A stretch of 64,000 nucleotides of DNA from CAMXAS01 sp964442435 (GTDB taxonomy: Bacteria > Bacteroidota > Bacteroidia > Bacteroidales > P3), in the NCBI GenBank assembly GCA_964442435.1, contig CAYTZG010000003.1:62001-126000 (forward strand), read 5' to 3'. This document shows positions 5,854-13,069 of this stretch, piece after piece. The translations under genes were made by a program, and so were the position numbers. The notes under the pieces were generated by a model. It was not told where the DNA came from, searched no databases, and saw only the letters and a list, made by a program, of their open reading frames with translations. Every line of letters begins with the position of its first letter. The stretch's first letter is position 1.

Positions 5854-8187
5854 ATGTGCACGAATATGAAAAGGATTTTCAAATACCTCTGCGCAGGTAT
5901 GACGATGCTGTGGATAGGGGGTGGCCTGTTTCCGGCCAAGGCGGTGGCCGATGTGGTTACCATGACGACTACGGCAACGCAGGTGTCCATAACGGTTAGT
6001 TGCAGCGGGAGTTTTGACGTGGATTTTGGCGATGGAGAAAGTGTCCATTATGATGGGGCAAACTCTGTAAACCATACTTATGGTAATGACCTTTCAGAGG
6101 AGAACTTGATAACCATAACGACAAGTTCTCCCTTGACTGAGCTGTGGTGCGGCGGTAATCAGTTGACGTCCTTGGACGTGGCATGTACGTTCTTGACTTA
6201 TCTGTCTTGCGACAAAAATCAGTTGACGTCCTTGAACGTGAGCGCTTGTACGTCCTTGAGAGTTCTGTCTTGCTACAATAATCAGTTGACGTCCTTGGAC
6301 GTGAGCGCATGTACGTCCTTGACAGATCTGCGGTGCTACGATAATCAGTTGACGTCCTTGGACGTGCGCGCTTGTACGTCCTTGAGGAGTCTGTCTTGCG
6401 ACAATAATCAGTTGGCGTCCTTGGACGTGAGCGCTTGTACGTCCTTGGGGAGTCTGTCTTGCTACAAGAATCAGTTGACGTCCTTGAATGTGCGCGCTTG
6501 TACGTCCTTGAGGAGTCTGTCTTGCGACAATAATCAGTTGGCGTCCTTGGACGTGAGCGCTTGTACGTCCTTGGGGAGTCTGTCTTGCTACAAGAATCAG
6601 TTGACGTCCTTGAATGTGAGTGGTTGTACGTCCTTGAGGATGCTGTATTGCTTCAATAATCAGTTGGCGTCCTTGAACGTGAGTGGTTGTACGTCCTTGA
6701 GGATGCTGTCTTGCTACAATAATCAGTTGACGTCCTTGAACGTGAGTGGTTGTACAGCCTTGACGGATCTGTCTTGCTACAATAATCAGTTGACGTCCTT
6801 GAACGTGAGTGGTTGTACAGCCTTGGAGAATCTGTCTTGCTACAAGAATCAGTTGACGTCCTTGGACGTGCGCGCTTGTACGTCCTTGACTTTTCTGCAT
6901 TGCTACAATAATCAGTTGACGTCCTTGGATGTGAGTGCTTGTACGTCCTTGTTTGGGCTGGAATGCGGCAATAATCAGTTGACGTCCTTGAACGTGAGTG
7001 GTTGTACAGCCTTGGAGAATCTGTCTTGCGACAAGAATCAGTTGGCGTCCTTGGACGTGCACGCTTGTACGTCCTTGACTTTTCTGCATTGCGACAATAA
7101 TCAGTTGCCGTTCTTGGACGTGCACGCTTGTACGTCCTTGAAAGGGCTGGAATGCTCCAACAATCAGTTGGCGTCCTTGGCCGTGCGCGGTTGTACGTCC
7201 TTGGTGGAGCTGTATTGCGACAAGAATCAGTTGACGTCCTTGGACGTGAGCGCCTGTACGTCCTTGACTTGGCTGTCTTGCTACAAGAATCAGTTGGCGT
7301 TGGCCTCTCTCAGAGACTTGCTGAACCATCTTCAGGATGTGGCTTCCGCCACATTGTCGCCGCAGCATATCGCCAAGGCGTTGGCTGTTGGCGAAACGTG
7401 GGATATGACGTCGGATATGACGATAGACGGCACCGCCACGGCCTATACGCTGACGGATGTCAACGGGGCGCCGACGTCGGAGACGGTCTATGAGGAAAAG
7501 GACGGCGTGTTCCGCTTCCGTCAGAGTGGCGACTATGTATTGACATTGACCAACCAAAAGGTAACTGACTATCAATTCGATGCGCCCGGCAACCCGGTGG
7601 AAGTGGTCTATGAAGTGACGGTAACGGGCACGGATGACCCCAATACGCCCGATGACCCCGACGACCCGAATACGCCTGACAATCCGGATAACCCCAATAC
7701 GCCCGACAATCCGGACGACCCCAATACGCCCGACAATCCGGACGACCCGAATACGCCCGATAATCCGGACGACCCCAATACGCCCGACAATCCGGACGAC
7801 CCCAATACGCCTGACAATCCGGATGACCCGAATACGCCTGATAATCCGGACGACCCGAATACGCCCGATAATCCGGATGACCCGAATACGCCCGACAATC
7901 CGGATGACCCGAATACACCTGACAATCCGGACGACCCCAATACGCCCGATGACCCAACCACGCCTGACGACCCGACGGCCATCGAGGATTTGACAGTAGG
8001 CACCGCCCCCGTGGTTTATGTCAAGGGACATACGGTTTATGTGGCGGACAACACGGCGGAAGTGCGCGTGTACACGTTGGGCGGCCTGTGTATCTACAGT
8101 GGTCGCGCTACGGCCATCCCCGTCCGTCAGAGCGGCGTGTACGTCGTATCGGTGGGTGACCACCGTCTCAAGATACTAGTACCGTAG
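5854..8187 (+). CDS. Leucine-rich repeat surface protein with C-terminal T9SS-type sorting domain
   Basis: A 777-residue exported protein. It has a signal peptide (hydrophobic LCAGMTMLWIGGG, ending near PAKAVAD); a PKD-like segment (FDVDFGDGESVHYDG); 19 NQL landmarks spaced by 21-residue leucine-rich repeats of the type NNQLTSLDVSACTSL (DNA 6157-7290); and a short globular stretch. An acidic, proline-rich linker with DNPDDPNTP units follows (7633-7977), then a terminal beta domain (VYVKGHTVYVAD, VYTLGGLCIYSG, GVYVVSVGDHRLKIL). The last domain matches the Por-type C-terminal signal for T9SS export and surface attachment. ATG 5866 is an alternative start. Likely role: binding or adhesion at the cell surface; no ligand can be inferred. 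The repeats contain a perfect 126-bp tandem duplication. Confidence 0.9.
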   Translation: MCTNMKRIFKYLCAGMTMLWIGGGLFPAKAVADVVTMTTTATQVSITVSCSGSFDVDFGDGESVHYDGANSVNHTYGNDLSEENLITITTSSPLTELWCGGNQLTSLDVACTFLTYLSCDKNQLTSLNVSACTSLRVLSCYNNQLTSLDVSACTSLTDLRCYDNQLTSLDVRACTSLRSLSCDNNQLASLDVSACTSLGSLSCYKNQLTSLNVRACTSLRSLSCDNNQLASLDVSACTSLGSLSCYKNQLTSLNVSGCTSLRMLYCFNNQLASLNVSGCTSLRMLSCYNNQLTSLNVSGCTALTDLSCYNNQLTSLNVSGCTALENLSCYKNQLTSLDVRACTSLTFLHCYNNQLTSLDVSACTSLFGLECGNNQLTSLNVSGCTALENLSCDKNQLASLDVHACTSLTFLHCDNNQLPFLDVHACTSLKGLECSNNQLASLAVRGCTSLVELYCDKNQLTSLDVSACTSLTWLSCYKNQLALASLRDLLNHLQDVASATLSPQHIAKALAVGETWDMTSDMTIDGTATAYTLTDVNGAPTSETVYEEKDGVFRFRQSGDYVLTLTNQKVTDYQFDAPGNPVEVVYEVTVTGTDDPNTPDDPDDPNTPDNPDNPNTPDNPDDPNTPDNPDDPNTPDNPDDPNTPDNPDDPNTPDNPDDPNTPDNPDDPNTPDNPDDPNTPDNPDDPNTPDNPDDPNTPDDPTTPDDPTAIEDLTVGTAPVVYVKGHTVYVADNTAEVRVYTLGGLCIYSGRATAIPVRQSGVYVVSVGDHRLKILVP
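6157..7290 (+). repeat. Tandem 63-bp units coding leucine-rich repeats
   Basis: Eighteen units between 19 AATCAGTTG landmarks; the first unit is one codon short, the others are 63 bp. The 126-bp segment from 6364 is repeated perfectly from 6490, ending where the copies diverge near 6618. This points to recent expansion by recombination. Confidence 0.92.
7633..7977 (+). repeat. Tandem 27-bp units coding the proline/aspartate linker
   Basis: Twelve NTP landmarks from 7642 to 7939 are spaced exactly 27 bp apart, coding DNPDDPNTP. The units differ mainly at synonymous third positions (CCG/CCC, GAC/GAT). The linker is acidic and proline-rich and probably spans the cell surface layer. Confidence 0.92.
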
Positions 8188-8218
8188 GCATATCGTCGGC
8201 ATAAATCTATATATAATT

Positions 8219-8250
8219 AAGGGAGGTCACATTGAGCGGCCTCCCTTTTT
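8219..8250 (+). terminator. Terminator after the LRR gene
   Basis: AAGGGAGG pairs with CCTCCCTT around a loop containing CACATTGAGCGG, followed by TTTTT. Confidence 0.78.
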
Positions 8251-8328
8251 CATAGTTCGTCGGCCTTGACGTGTACGTCAGATAGCACATACAAATCGGG
8301 TAAACATGAAATACTGGTGGAAATTTAG

Positions 8329-8336
8329 TATCTTCG
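8329..8336 (+). promoter_or_regulatory. Likely -7 box very close to the MATE start codon
   Basis: TATCTTCG at 8329-8336 resembles the TAnnTTTG box, with GC following as at other promoters here. The start codon at 8344 would then be at most a few nucleotides from the transcript start, so the mRNA may be almost leaderless. No convincing -33 TTTG is seen. Confidence 0.4.
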
Positions 8337-8343
8337 CGGCACT

Positions 8344-9711
8344 ATGGCAACGACAGACCCTAGGATTTTAGAGACGGAAGATGTCCGGAAACTGCTTTTC
8401 AAGTTCGCGGTACCGGCCATCATCACCACTTTGTCGGTGTCGCTCTACAACGTCGTGGACCGGATTTTCATCGGGCAGGGGGCTGGGGCGATGGCCATCT
8501 CCGGGCTCGCGCTCACCTTTCCGATTATGACGCTCATCCAGGCGTTCGGCACGCTGGTCGGCGTGGGCGCCTCCTCGCGCATCTCCATCGTCCTCGGCAT
8601 GAAAGACAAGGCGCGGGCGGAGCGCATCCTCGGCACATCGGTCGTGCTTACCTTGCTGATATGGGCCGTCATCACGGTGCTGAGCCTGCTGTTCCTGCGG
8701 CCGCTCCTGCAACTCTTCGGCGGCAGCGAGCAGACGATGCCCTACGCCGTCACCTATCTGCAAATCATCATTCCCGGCAGCGTGCTGAGCAACTTCACGT
8801 TCAGCTTCGGCAACATCATCCGCGCCGCCGGGTCACCCAAGAAAAACATGAGCATCATGCTCATAGGCGTGGGCTGCAACCTCGTGCTCGACCCGCTGTT
8901 TATCTTCGGCTTCGGCATGGGCATCCGCGGCGCCGCCTGGGCCACGGTGCTTTCCATGTTCGTGAGCGCGTGTTTCACGATGCAGTATTTCCTAAGTCCG
9001 AAATCATATATACAACTCAAGCGGCAGAACATCCGCATCAAGTGGCATATCGTGCAGGACATCGTTTCCATCGGCCTGTCGCCGTTCTTGATGAACGCGG
9101 CCGCCTGCGTCGTCAACATCATCCTCAACAACCGTCTTTATGCCTACGGCGGCGACTTGGCCATCGGCGCCAACGGCATCATCAACAGCTACGCCATCCT
9201 GTTCGTCATGTTCACGCTCGGACTGTGCCACGCCATGCAGCCCATCGTGGGCTATAACTTCGGCGCCGCCCGCATGGACCGCGTGCGGCAGGCGTTGTTC
9301 CTGTCCATCCGTGTGGCCACCGCCATCACGCTGTTCGGATTCATCTGCATGGAGGGGATGCCGGGCGTGCTGGCAAGCCTGTTCACGCAAGACGAAACGC
9401 TCATCGACATCACCAAGACCGGTATGCGCTTCGTGTTCGCGCTCTTCCCGTTCGTGGGCTTCCAAATCGTGACGGGCAATTATTTCCAGTCCATCGGCAA
9501 AATCTCGCTGTCCATCTTCCTGAGCCTGACGCGGCAGGTGCTGTTCCTCATACCGGCCCTTTACGTCTGCTCCGGCCTGTGGGGCTTGGACGGCGTTTGG
9601 GCGGCCACCACCACGGCCGACACGCTGTCCATCATCGTGGCCTTCATCCTGCTCACCGTACACCTGCGCCGCCATCCCATCGCGGAGGGTCAGTTACCCC
9701 CGGAATCATAA
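8344..9711 (+). CDS. MATE family efflux transporter
   Basis: A 455-residue inner-membrane protein with about 12 hydrophobic segments in two similar halves. The first half has FAVPAIITTLSVSLYNVVDR, IFIGQ and GAGAMAISGLALTFP; the second has GLSPFLMNAAACVVNIILNN and CHAMQPIVGYNFGAAR. This is the NorM/DinF-like MATE fold, which exports cationic or aromatic compounds in exchange for sodium or protons. Length is normal. The substrate cannot be told from the sequence. A DUF3791-like gene begins 9 bp after the stop. Confidence 0.92.
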   Translation: MATTDPRILETEDVRKLLFKFAVPAIITTLSVSLYNVVDRIFIGQGAGAMAISGLALTFPIMTLIQAFGTLVGVGASSRISIVLGMKDKARAERILGTSVVLTLLIWAVITVLSLLFLRPLLQLFGGSEQTMPYAVTYLQIIIPGSVLSNFTFSFGNIIRAAGSPKKNMSIMLIGVGCNLVLDPLFIFGFGMGIRGAAWATVLSMFVSACFTMQYFLSPKSYIQLKRQNIRIKWHIVQDIVSIGLSPFLMNAAACVVNIILNNRLYAYGGDLAIGANGIINSYAILFVMFTLGLCHAMQPIVGYNFGAARMDRVRQALFLSIRVATAITLFGFICMEGMPGVLASLFTQDETLIDITKTGMRFVFALFPFVGFQIVTGNYFQSIGKISLSIFLSLTRQVLFLIPALYVCSGLWGLDGVWAATTTADTLSIIVAFILLTVHLRRHPIAEGQLPPES

Positions 9712-9720
9712 TACGGAACT

Positions 9721-9957
9721 ATGGAAAAACTGATAGAATTATCGAAAGAAGAAGTGCTGTTGGGGTTTGTCGCCTCCTGCATCGAATATACGGCGCGGCG
9801 GTTAGGCAGGCCGTATCAGGAAATATTTGCCCGTATGCAACGCACGGATATGATCAATAATTATCTCATACCGTGTTACGATACGTTGCACACGGAGAGC
9901 CGCGAGCATATCACGGACAATGTCATCGCCTATCTAAAAGAAAGAGGGGAGTTGTAA
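9721..9957 (+). CDS. DUF3791-like small protein (first of two)
   Basis: A 78-residue acidic helical protein with ELSKEEVLLGFVASCIEYTA and the family-typical NNYLIPCYDTLHTES followed by VIAYLKERG. This matches DUF3791, a small Bacteroidetes/Firmicutes family often next to DUF3990 proteins and suspected to belong to toxin-antitoxin-like modules. No DUF3990 partner is visible here. It starts 9 bp after the MATE stop and 14 bp before the next small gene, so all may share a transcript. Confidence 0.72.
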   Translation: MEKLIELSKEEVLLGFVASCIEYTARRLGRPYQEIFARMQRTDMINNYLIPCYDTLHTESREHITDNVIAYLKERGEL

Positions 9958-9971
9958 CCAATATCTCAGTT

Positions 9972-10223
9972 ATGAAGGCGTTGAAACGATTGGATGATCC
10001 GGTCCTTTCTCCGGAAATACAAGATATGGTTATGAGTAATCGTATCGGGATTATTGCGGCGGAAGTGGCCAAGCGATTGGGAATTATGCCGGCAGAGGCC
10101 TTGGAAATGTTTTATGCGAGCCAAACTTGCGCCGATTTGCATGATAAAGCCACCGGCCTTTATTTATACGGTAATCTCTATGTCGCCGACGAATTCATGC
10201 GGGAATTGGCGGCTATATCATAA
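9972..10223 (+). CDS. DUF3791-like small protein (second of two)
   Basis: An 83-residue protein from ATG 9972 (MKALKRLDD). Its middle SNRIGIIAAEVAKRLGIMPA resembles the helical start of DUF3791 proteins, and its end (ATGLYLYGNLYVADEFMREL) resembles the other common DUF3791 variant. A longer frame from 9873 overlaps the preceding gene and is less likely. The two neighbours look like diverged partners that are inherited together. Function unknown. Confidence 0.6.
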   Translation: MKALKRLDDPVLSPEIQDMVMSNRIGIIAAEVAKRLGIMPAEALEMFYASQTCADLHDKATGLYLYGNLYVADEFMRELAAIS

Positions 10224-10256
10224 CGTTTAGCCGTTATATCAGAAAACATCAGTATC

Positions 10257-11135
10257 ATGCGGTATTGGTATTTATTTGTGACGCTTTTATTTTGTCTGCC
10301 GGCGAAATCACAGAATGTTTATTTCTATAGGTGTGATTCGCTGTTGGATGTTTATTATGAGACTAAGGATTATGGAGGACTGATTCAAGATTGGCGTCAA
10401 ATCCCGTCGGATTCCATGCCATGTTTGGCACATACGGGCATTTTGCCCATCATGATAGACCGCGGCGATGAAATGTTGTCGCGTCAAACGATTTATCATT
10501 TGATATGTGAATATGGGTTTGATGTCAAGGTGGCTACAGATATTTATCGCGTTAAAGATACTTGGATTGACGGTGCGATAGCGGATTCCTTGTTTCAAGC
10601 ATGGTATGGACGGCAGGGCCGAGAAAGGCTTGAAAATAATCAGGCGGTCAAATCCTTGAGGGAGCGGGAAAAAGCCACTTATCAGTCTTATATGAAAAGC
10701 GATAGCGGTTATAGGGCAGAAAAATATGACACTTTACAAAGCTGCATAGATTCTGTATTTGAGGATTTAATGGCGATATGTGTTCAGCAGGGATTCTTGC
10801 CGAACATGGAGGCAAATGGCTATGGGAATGACGTTTCCCTGCCGCTGTTTCATATATTGTCCGTGTCGGATACGTGGGCGGATAAATGGTGCCGCATATA
10901 TCCATATATCCGTGCGGCGTTTGAAAAAGGCATGATTTCGAATTCCTATTGTTTCATGTATGATAGGATTTCGTATCAGTGGCAACGGTGTCAGAATTTC
11001 GGCACATTGGGTGATAAAGTGCCTTTGTGTGACTGTATGTGCGGGGAAGATATGACGTTGCTGAAAGCGGCTTATCTCATCCCGCAGGCGTATGGATTCA
11101 TACAGCGCAATAAGCAGTGGTTGTCGGTTTTTTGA
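10257..11135 (+). CDS. Hypothetical exported protein
   Basis: A 292-residue protein with a clear signal peptide (MRYWYLFVTLLFCLPAKSQ, cleavage likely after SQ). The mature part is rich in Tyr, Asp and Cys, with a cysteine cluster near the end (CQNFG, CDCMCGED) that could form disulfides or bind metal. I do not recognise a family. Its composition is more AT-rich than the flanking housekeeping genes. It follows the DUF3791-like pair by 33 bp in the same direction and may belong to that accessory cluster. Confidence 0.75.
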   Translation: MRYWYLFVTLLFCLPAKSQNVYFYRCDSLLDVYYETKDYGGLIQDWRQIPSDSMPCLAHTGILPIMIDRGDEMLSRQTIYHLICEYGFDVKVATDIYRVKDTWIDGAIADSLFQAWYGRQGRERLENNQAVKSLREREKATYQSYMKSDSGYRAEKYDTLQSCIDSVFEDLMAICVQQGFLPNMEANGYGNDVSLPLFHILSVSDTWADKWCRIYPYIRAAFEKGMISNSYCFMYDRISYQWQRCQNFGTLGDKVPLCDCMCGEDMTLLKAAYLIPQAYGFIQRNKQWLSVF

Positions 11136-11141
11136 CGGAGA

Positions 11142-11222
11142 TTAGCCCTCGAAATCATCGAAACACCCGTCTTCCTTATATCTGTCGATTTCGCGGCGCT
11201 CCTTCTTGGTGGGGCGGTGCAT
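11142..11222 (-). pseudogene. Detached 3' end of the S4-domain gene
   Basis: Directly after the ATPase B stop (TGATG overlap), the minus strand reads MHRPTKKERREIDRYKEDG and CFDDFEG, then stop. The first half is nearly identical to the C-terminus of the intact S4 protein at 12665-13045 (GRPTKKERREIDRYKGED). It looks like the original end of that gene, displaced about 1.5 kb by the ATPase B cassette. It may still be translated by coupling, but 26 residues are unlikely to function. Confidence 0.72.
11175..11217 (+). repeat. 43-bp direct repeat, left copy
   Basis: Starts CTTATATCTGTCGATTTCG and ends CTTCTTGGTGGGGCGG. It matches 12686-12728 with one mismatch (G/C at position 19). The two copies bracket ATPase B and its promoter. 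Both derive from the 3' part of the S4 gene. Confidence 0.88.
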
Positions 11223-12541
11223 CACATATCATCCATTGACAAATCGTGGTACGTTACTGCATAGCCTTTGAAGGCACCGGTGGCGCACATAAACATTGCC
11301 GCCTTATGCACCAAGGCCGGTCGATCGATGTTTCCGGCCTTGCGTTTCACTTCGAAGAATTCCGCCCGACGGTCCAACTCATTTTCGGCGATGAGGTCGA
11401 TTTCGTTTTCTCCCTTGCGGTCCCACCAGTTTCCGATTCGGGTGTAGCGATGCGTTTCAATCAACATACGTCTGAAATAACGTTCGAGCATCAGGCCGCT
11501 GAACATCTCGTAATCGCGGTTGATGATGGTTTTCAGGCTCTCGAAACTCTCTATCTCGAGCATATAGTTGTATTTGTAGATGAAGCGGAACCAAAAGGTA
11601 AAGAAATTGTCCTCTATTGTATAACGCATGTTCTTGGTGGCGCTTTTTTCGAATAGGGGCTGTCTTTTGGTGATGATTTCGTAGTCTTTCTCCAATTTGG
11701 TGAGGTAGCCGCCTATTTCTTTGCCAACGATATTTTCAATTTCGGAGCGGGTGGTTTTGCCGCGTGCAATGGCGGAAAGTATGGAAAAATAGATGCCATA
11801 GTCTTTTCCGAACTCTTCGATGAGGATGGCTTTGCCTTCCCCTATAAAGACAGAGTCCGCCTTGATGATTTGGTTGAGCATTTTCGTTTTGGTGGTTGCG
11901 CCCGCGTCCATCAGCAGTTGTACGTACTTGGCCACGCCGCCCGTAAATGCGTATAAGGCCAGTAAATCTTCGGACGTGTAGCGGGAGTGGTGGGCCGCTA
12001 AAATGTCTTTCAGTACGGCCGGTGTAAACGGACGTACGGTCATGAAACGGGTCTGACGGTTATACAGCGGCTCTTTTTGATCCTTGAACAGCTTGGTCAT
12101 CATGGAATATATGGAACCACAGACAATCAGATTGATATGTGATTTCGGGCTGTAGAGGTCCCAAAGCCGTTGCATATCGCTGTAAATCGACGGATTGACA
12201 CGGGAAAATTCTTGAAACTCATCGATAAAAAGTGTGAAAGAACGGTCGATGGAGAGTTTCATCAAGTATTCGAAAATTTGGACGAAGCTGGCGGGCGTGC
12301 CGATGGTCGGCAGACCTAACTTGGTTTCGATTTCGAGACGGAAATTCTCGCATAGTTCACCCTCGGCCTTTCGGGCGACGAAAAAGTAAAGCATGGGTTC
12401 GTCCTCGTAGGCTTTCCATATGAGCGATGTTTTCCCGATGCGGCGGCGACCCGTCACCACCGTGAATTGAGCATGTTTTTTGGCCATATTACGGATGTCA
12501 CGTAAGTTGGCTATCTCATCTTTTCTATCAAAAAAATCCAT
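11222..12541 (-). CDS. AAA ATPase with DUF234-type C-terminal domain (ATPase B)
   Basis: A 439-residue protein. N-terminal ATPase: FFDRKDEIANL, Walker A GRRRIGKTSL near residue 32, Walker B FTLFIDEFQEF near 105, and a sensor-like NLIVCGSIYSMM. The C-terminal region has a winged helix (IENIVGKEIGGYLTKLEKDY) and a restriction-nuclease-like DUF234 segment (WWDRKGENEIDLIAENELD, FFEVKRKAG) with the D-x(n)-ExK pattern. This is the PF01637/DUF234 architecture, multicopy in archaea and Bacteroidetes, function unknown. It is inserted next to the S4 gene between 43-bp direct repeats, with its own promoter and 15-bp repeats at the transcript start. Confidence 0.87.
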   Translation of the reverse strand: MDFFDRKDEIANLRDIRNMAKKHAQFTVVTGRRRIGKTSLIWKAYEDEPMLYFFVARKAEGELCENFRLEIETKLGLPTIGTPASFVQIFEYLMKLSIDRSFTLFIDEFQEFSRVNPSIYSDMQRLWDLYSPKSHINLIVCGSIYSMMTKLFKDQKEPLYNRQTRFMTVRPFTPAVLKDILAAHHSRYTSEDLLALYAFTGGVAKYVQLLMDAGATTKTKMLNQIIKADSVFIGEGKAILIEEFGKDYGIYFSILSAIARGKTTRSEIENIVGKEIGGYLTKLEKDYEIITKRQPLFEKSATKNMRYTIEDNFFTFWFRFIYKYNYMLEIESFESLKTIINRDYEMFSGLMLERYFRRMLIETHRYTRIGNWWDRKGENEIDLIAENELDRRAEFFEVKRKAGNIDRPALVHKAAMFMCATGAFKGYAVTYHDLSMDDM

Positions 12542-12556
12542 GTTATGAGTATTTTA

Positions 12557-12640
12557 TATAAGAAATAACTATTTCGGAAATATTTGTTTCGGAAATGGCT
12601 ATTTCGTAACAAAGATATAAAAGATTTCCCGAACGGCAAA
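12557..12640 (-). promoter_or_regulatory. Promoter and 15-bp repeats, ATPase B
   Basis: Minus-strand promoter: TTTG (12640-12637), 19 nt, TATCTTTG (12617-12610). TTTCGGAAAT occurs at 12572-12581 and 12587-12596, and the degenerate TTTCGTAAC at 12602-12610, a 15-bp period; TATAAGAAAT at 12557-12566 may be a fourth copy. The repeats lie from the -7 box into the 5' leader, where a bound protein would block transcription. Confidence 0.72.
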
Positions 12641-12664
12641 ATCAGGATGGCCCATTGCGGAGGG

Positions 12665-13045
12665 TCAGTCGGTATAATCTTCCCCCTTATATCTGTCGAT
12701 TTCCCGGCGCTCCTTCTTGGTGGGGCGGCCGGCGCCACGCTCGCGGTACTCGAAGGCGGAAACGGAGCGCTGGGCCGTGAGTTTGGCCTTTTCCGAGTCG
12801 GGCGTCAGGTCGCAGAGGTATTGGGGTACGAGCGCGGCGCCGACGCGCGAAGGCGGCACGCCCACGGCCTGGTATGTAAACTTGACGCCGTGCTGTTTGA
12901 GGTCGAACCGCTCGCCGATTTTAATCTCCCGCGCCGCCTTGACGGCCTCCTCGTTTATGAAAACGCGGCCGTTGCGGCAGGCCTCCGCCGCCTGAGAGCG
13001 CGTCTTGAAAAGACGGACGGCCCATAGGTATTTGTCGATGCGCAT
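12665..13045 (-). CDS. S4-domain RNA-binding protein (Hsp15/HslR-like)
   Basis: A 126-residue protein opening with the S4 signature (MRIDKYLWAVRLFKTRSQAA, then CRNGRVFINE). In E. coli Hsp15 this domain binds stalled 50S subunits carrying nascent tRNA. The C-terminal half is basic (GRPTKKERREIDRYK). It follows thiL by 24 bp in the same direction. Its last residues (GEDYTD) differ from the separated tail at 11142-11222 (EDGCFDDFEG), so the present end appears to have been replaced when the ATPase B cassette arrived. Confidence 0.88.
   Translation of the reverse strand: MRIDKYLWAVRLFKTRSQAAEACRNGRVFINEEAVKAAREIKIGERFDLKQHGVKFTYQAVGVPPSRVGAALVPQYLCDLTPDSEKAKLTAQRSVSAFEYRERGAGRPTKKERREIDRYKGEDYTD
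12686..12728 (+). repeat. 43-bp direct repeat, right copy
   Basis: Lies inside the 3' end of the intact S4 gene and matches 11175-11217 with one mismatch. The distance between copies is 1,511 bp, the size of the inserted cassette. Confidence 0.88.
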
Positions 13046-13069
13046 GACGATATCCCGTTCAGCCCCTTC

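Noticed and set aside
6157..7290. Regular repeats considered as a CRISPR array
   Set aside because: Units are contiguous coding 63-mers without unique spacers, inside an open frame.
6094..8163. A 689-codon minus-strand frame opposite the LRR gene, with its own regular repeats
   Set aside because: The repeats are simply the complement of the LRR and DNPDDPNTP units; the plus-strand protein has signal peptide and sorting domain.
11142..12728. Interpretation as an insertion sequence
   Set aside because: No transposase, no terminal inverted repeats; a 43-bp duplication is too long for usual IS target duplications.
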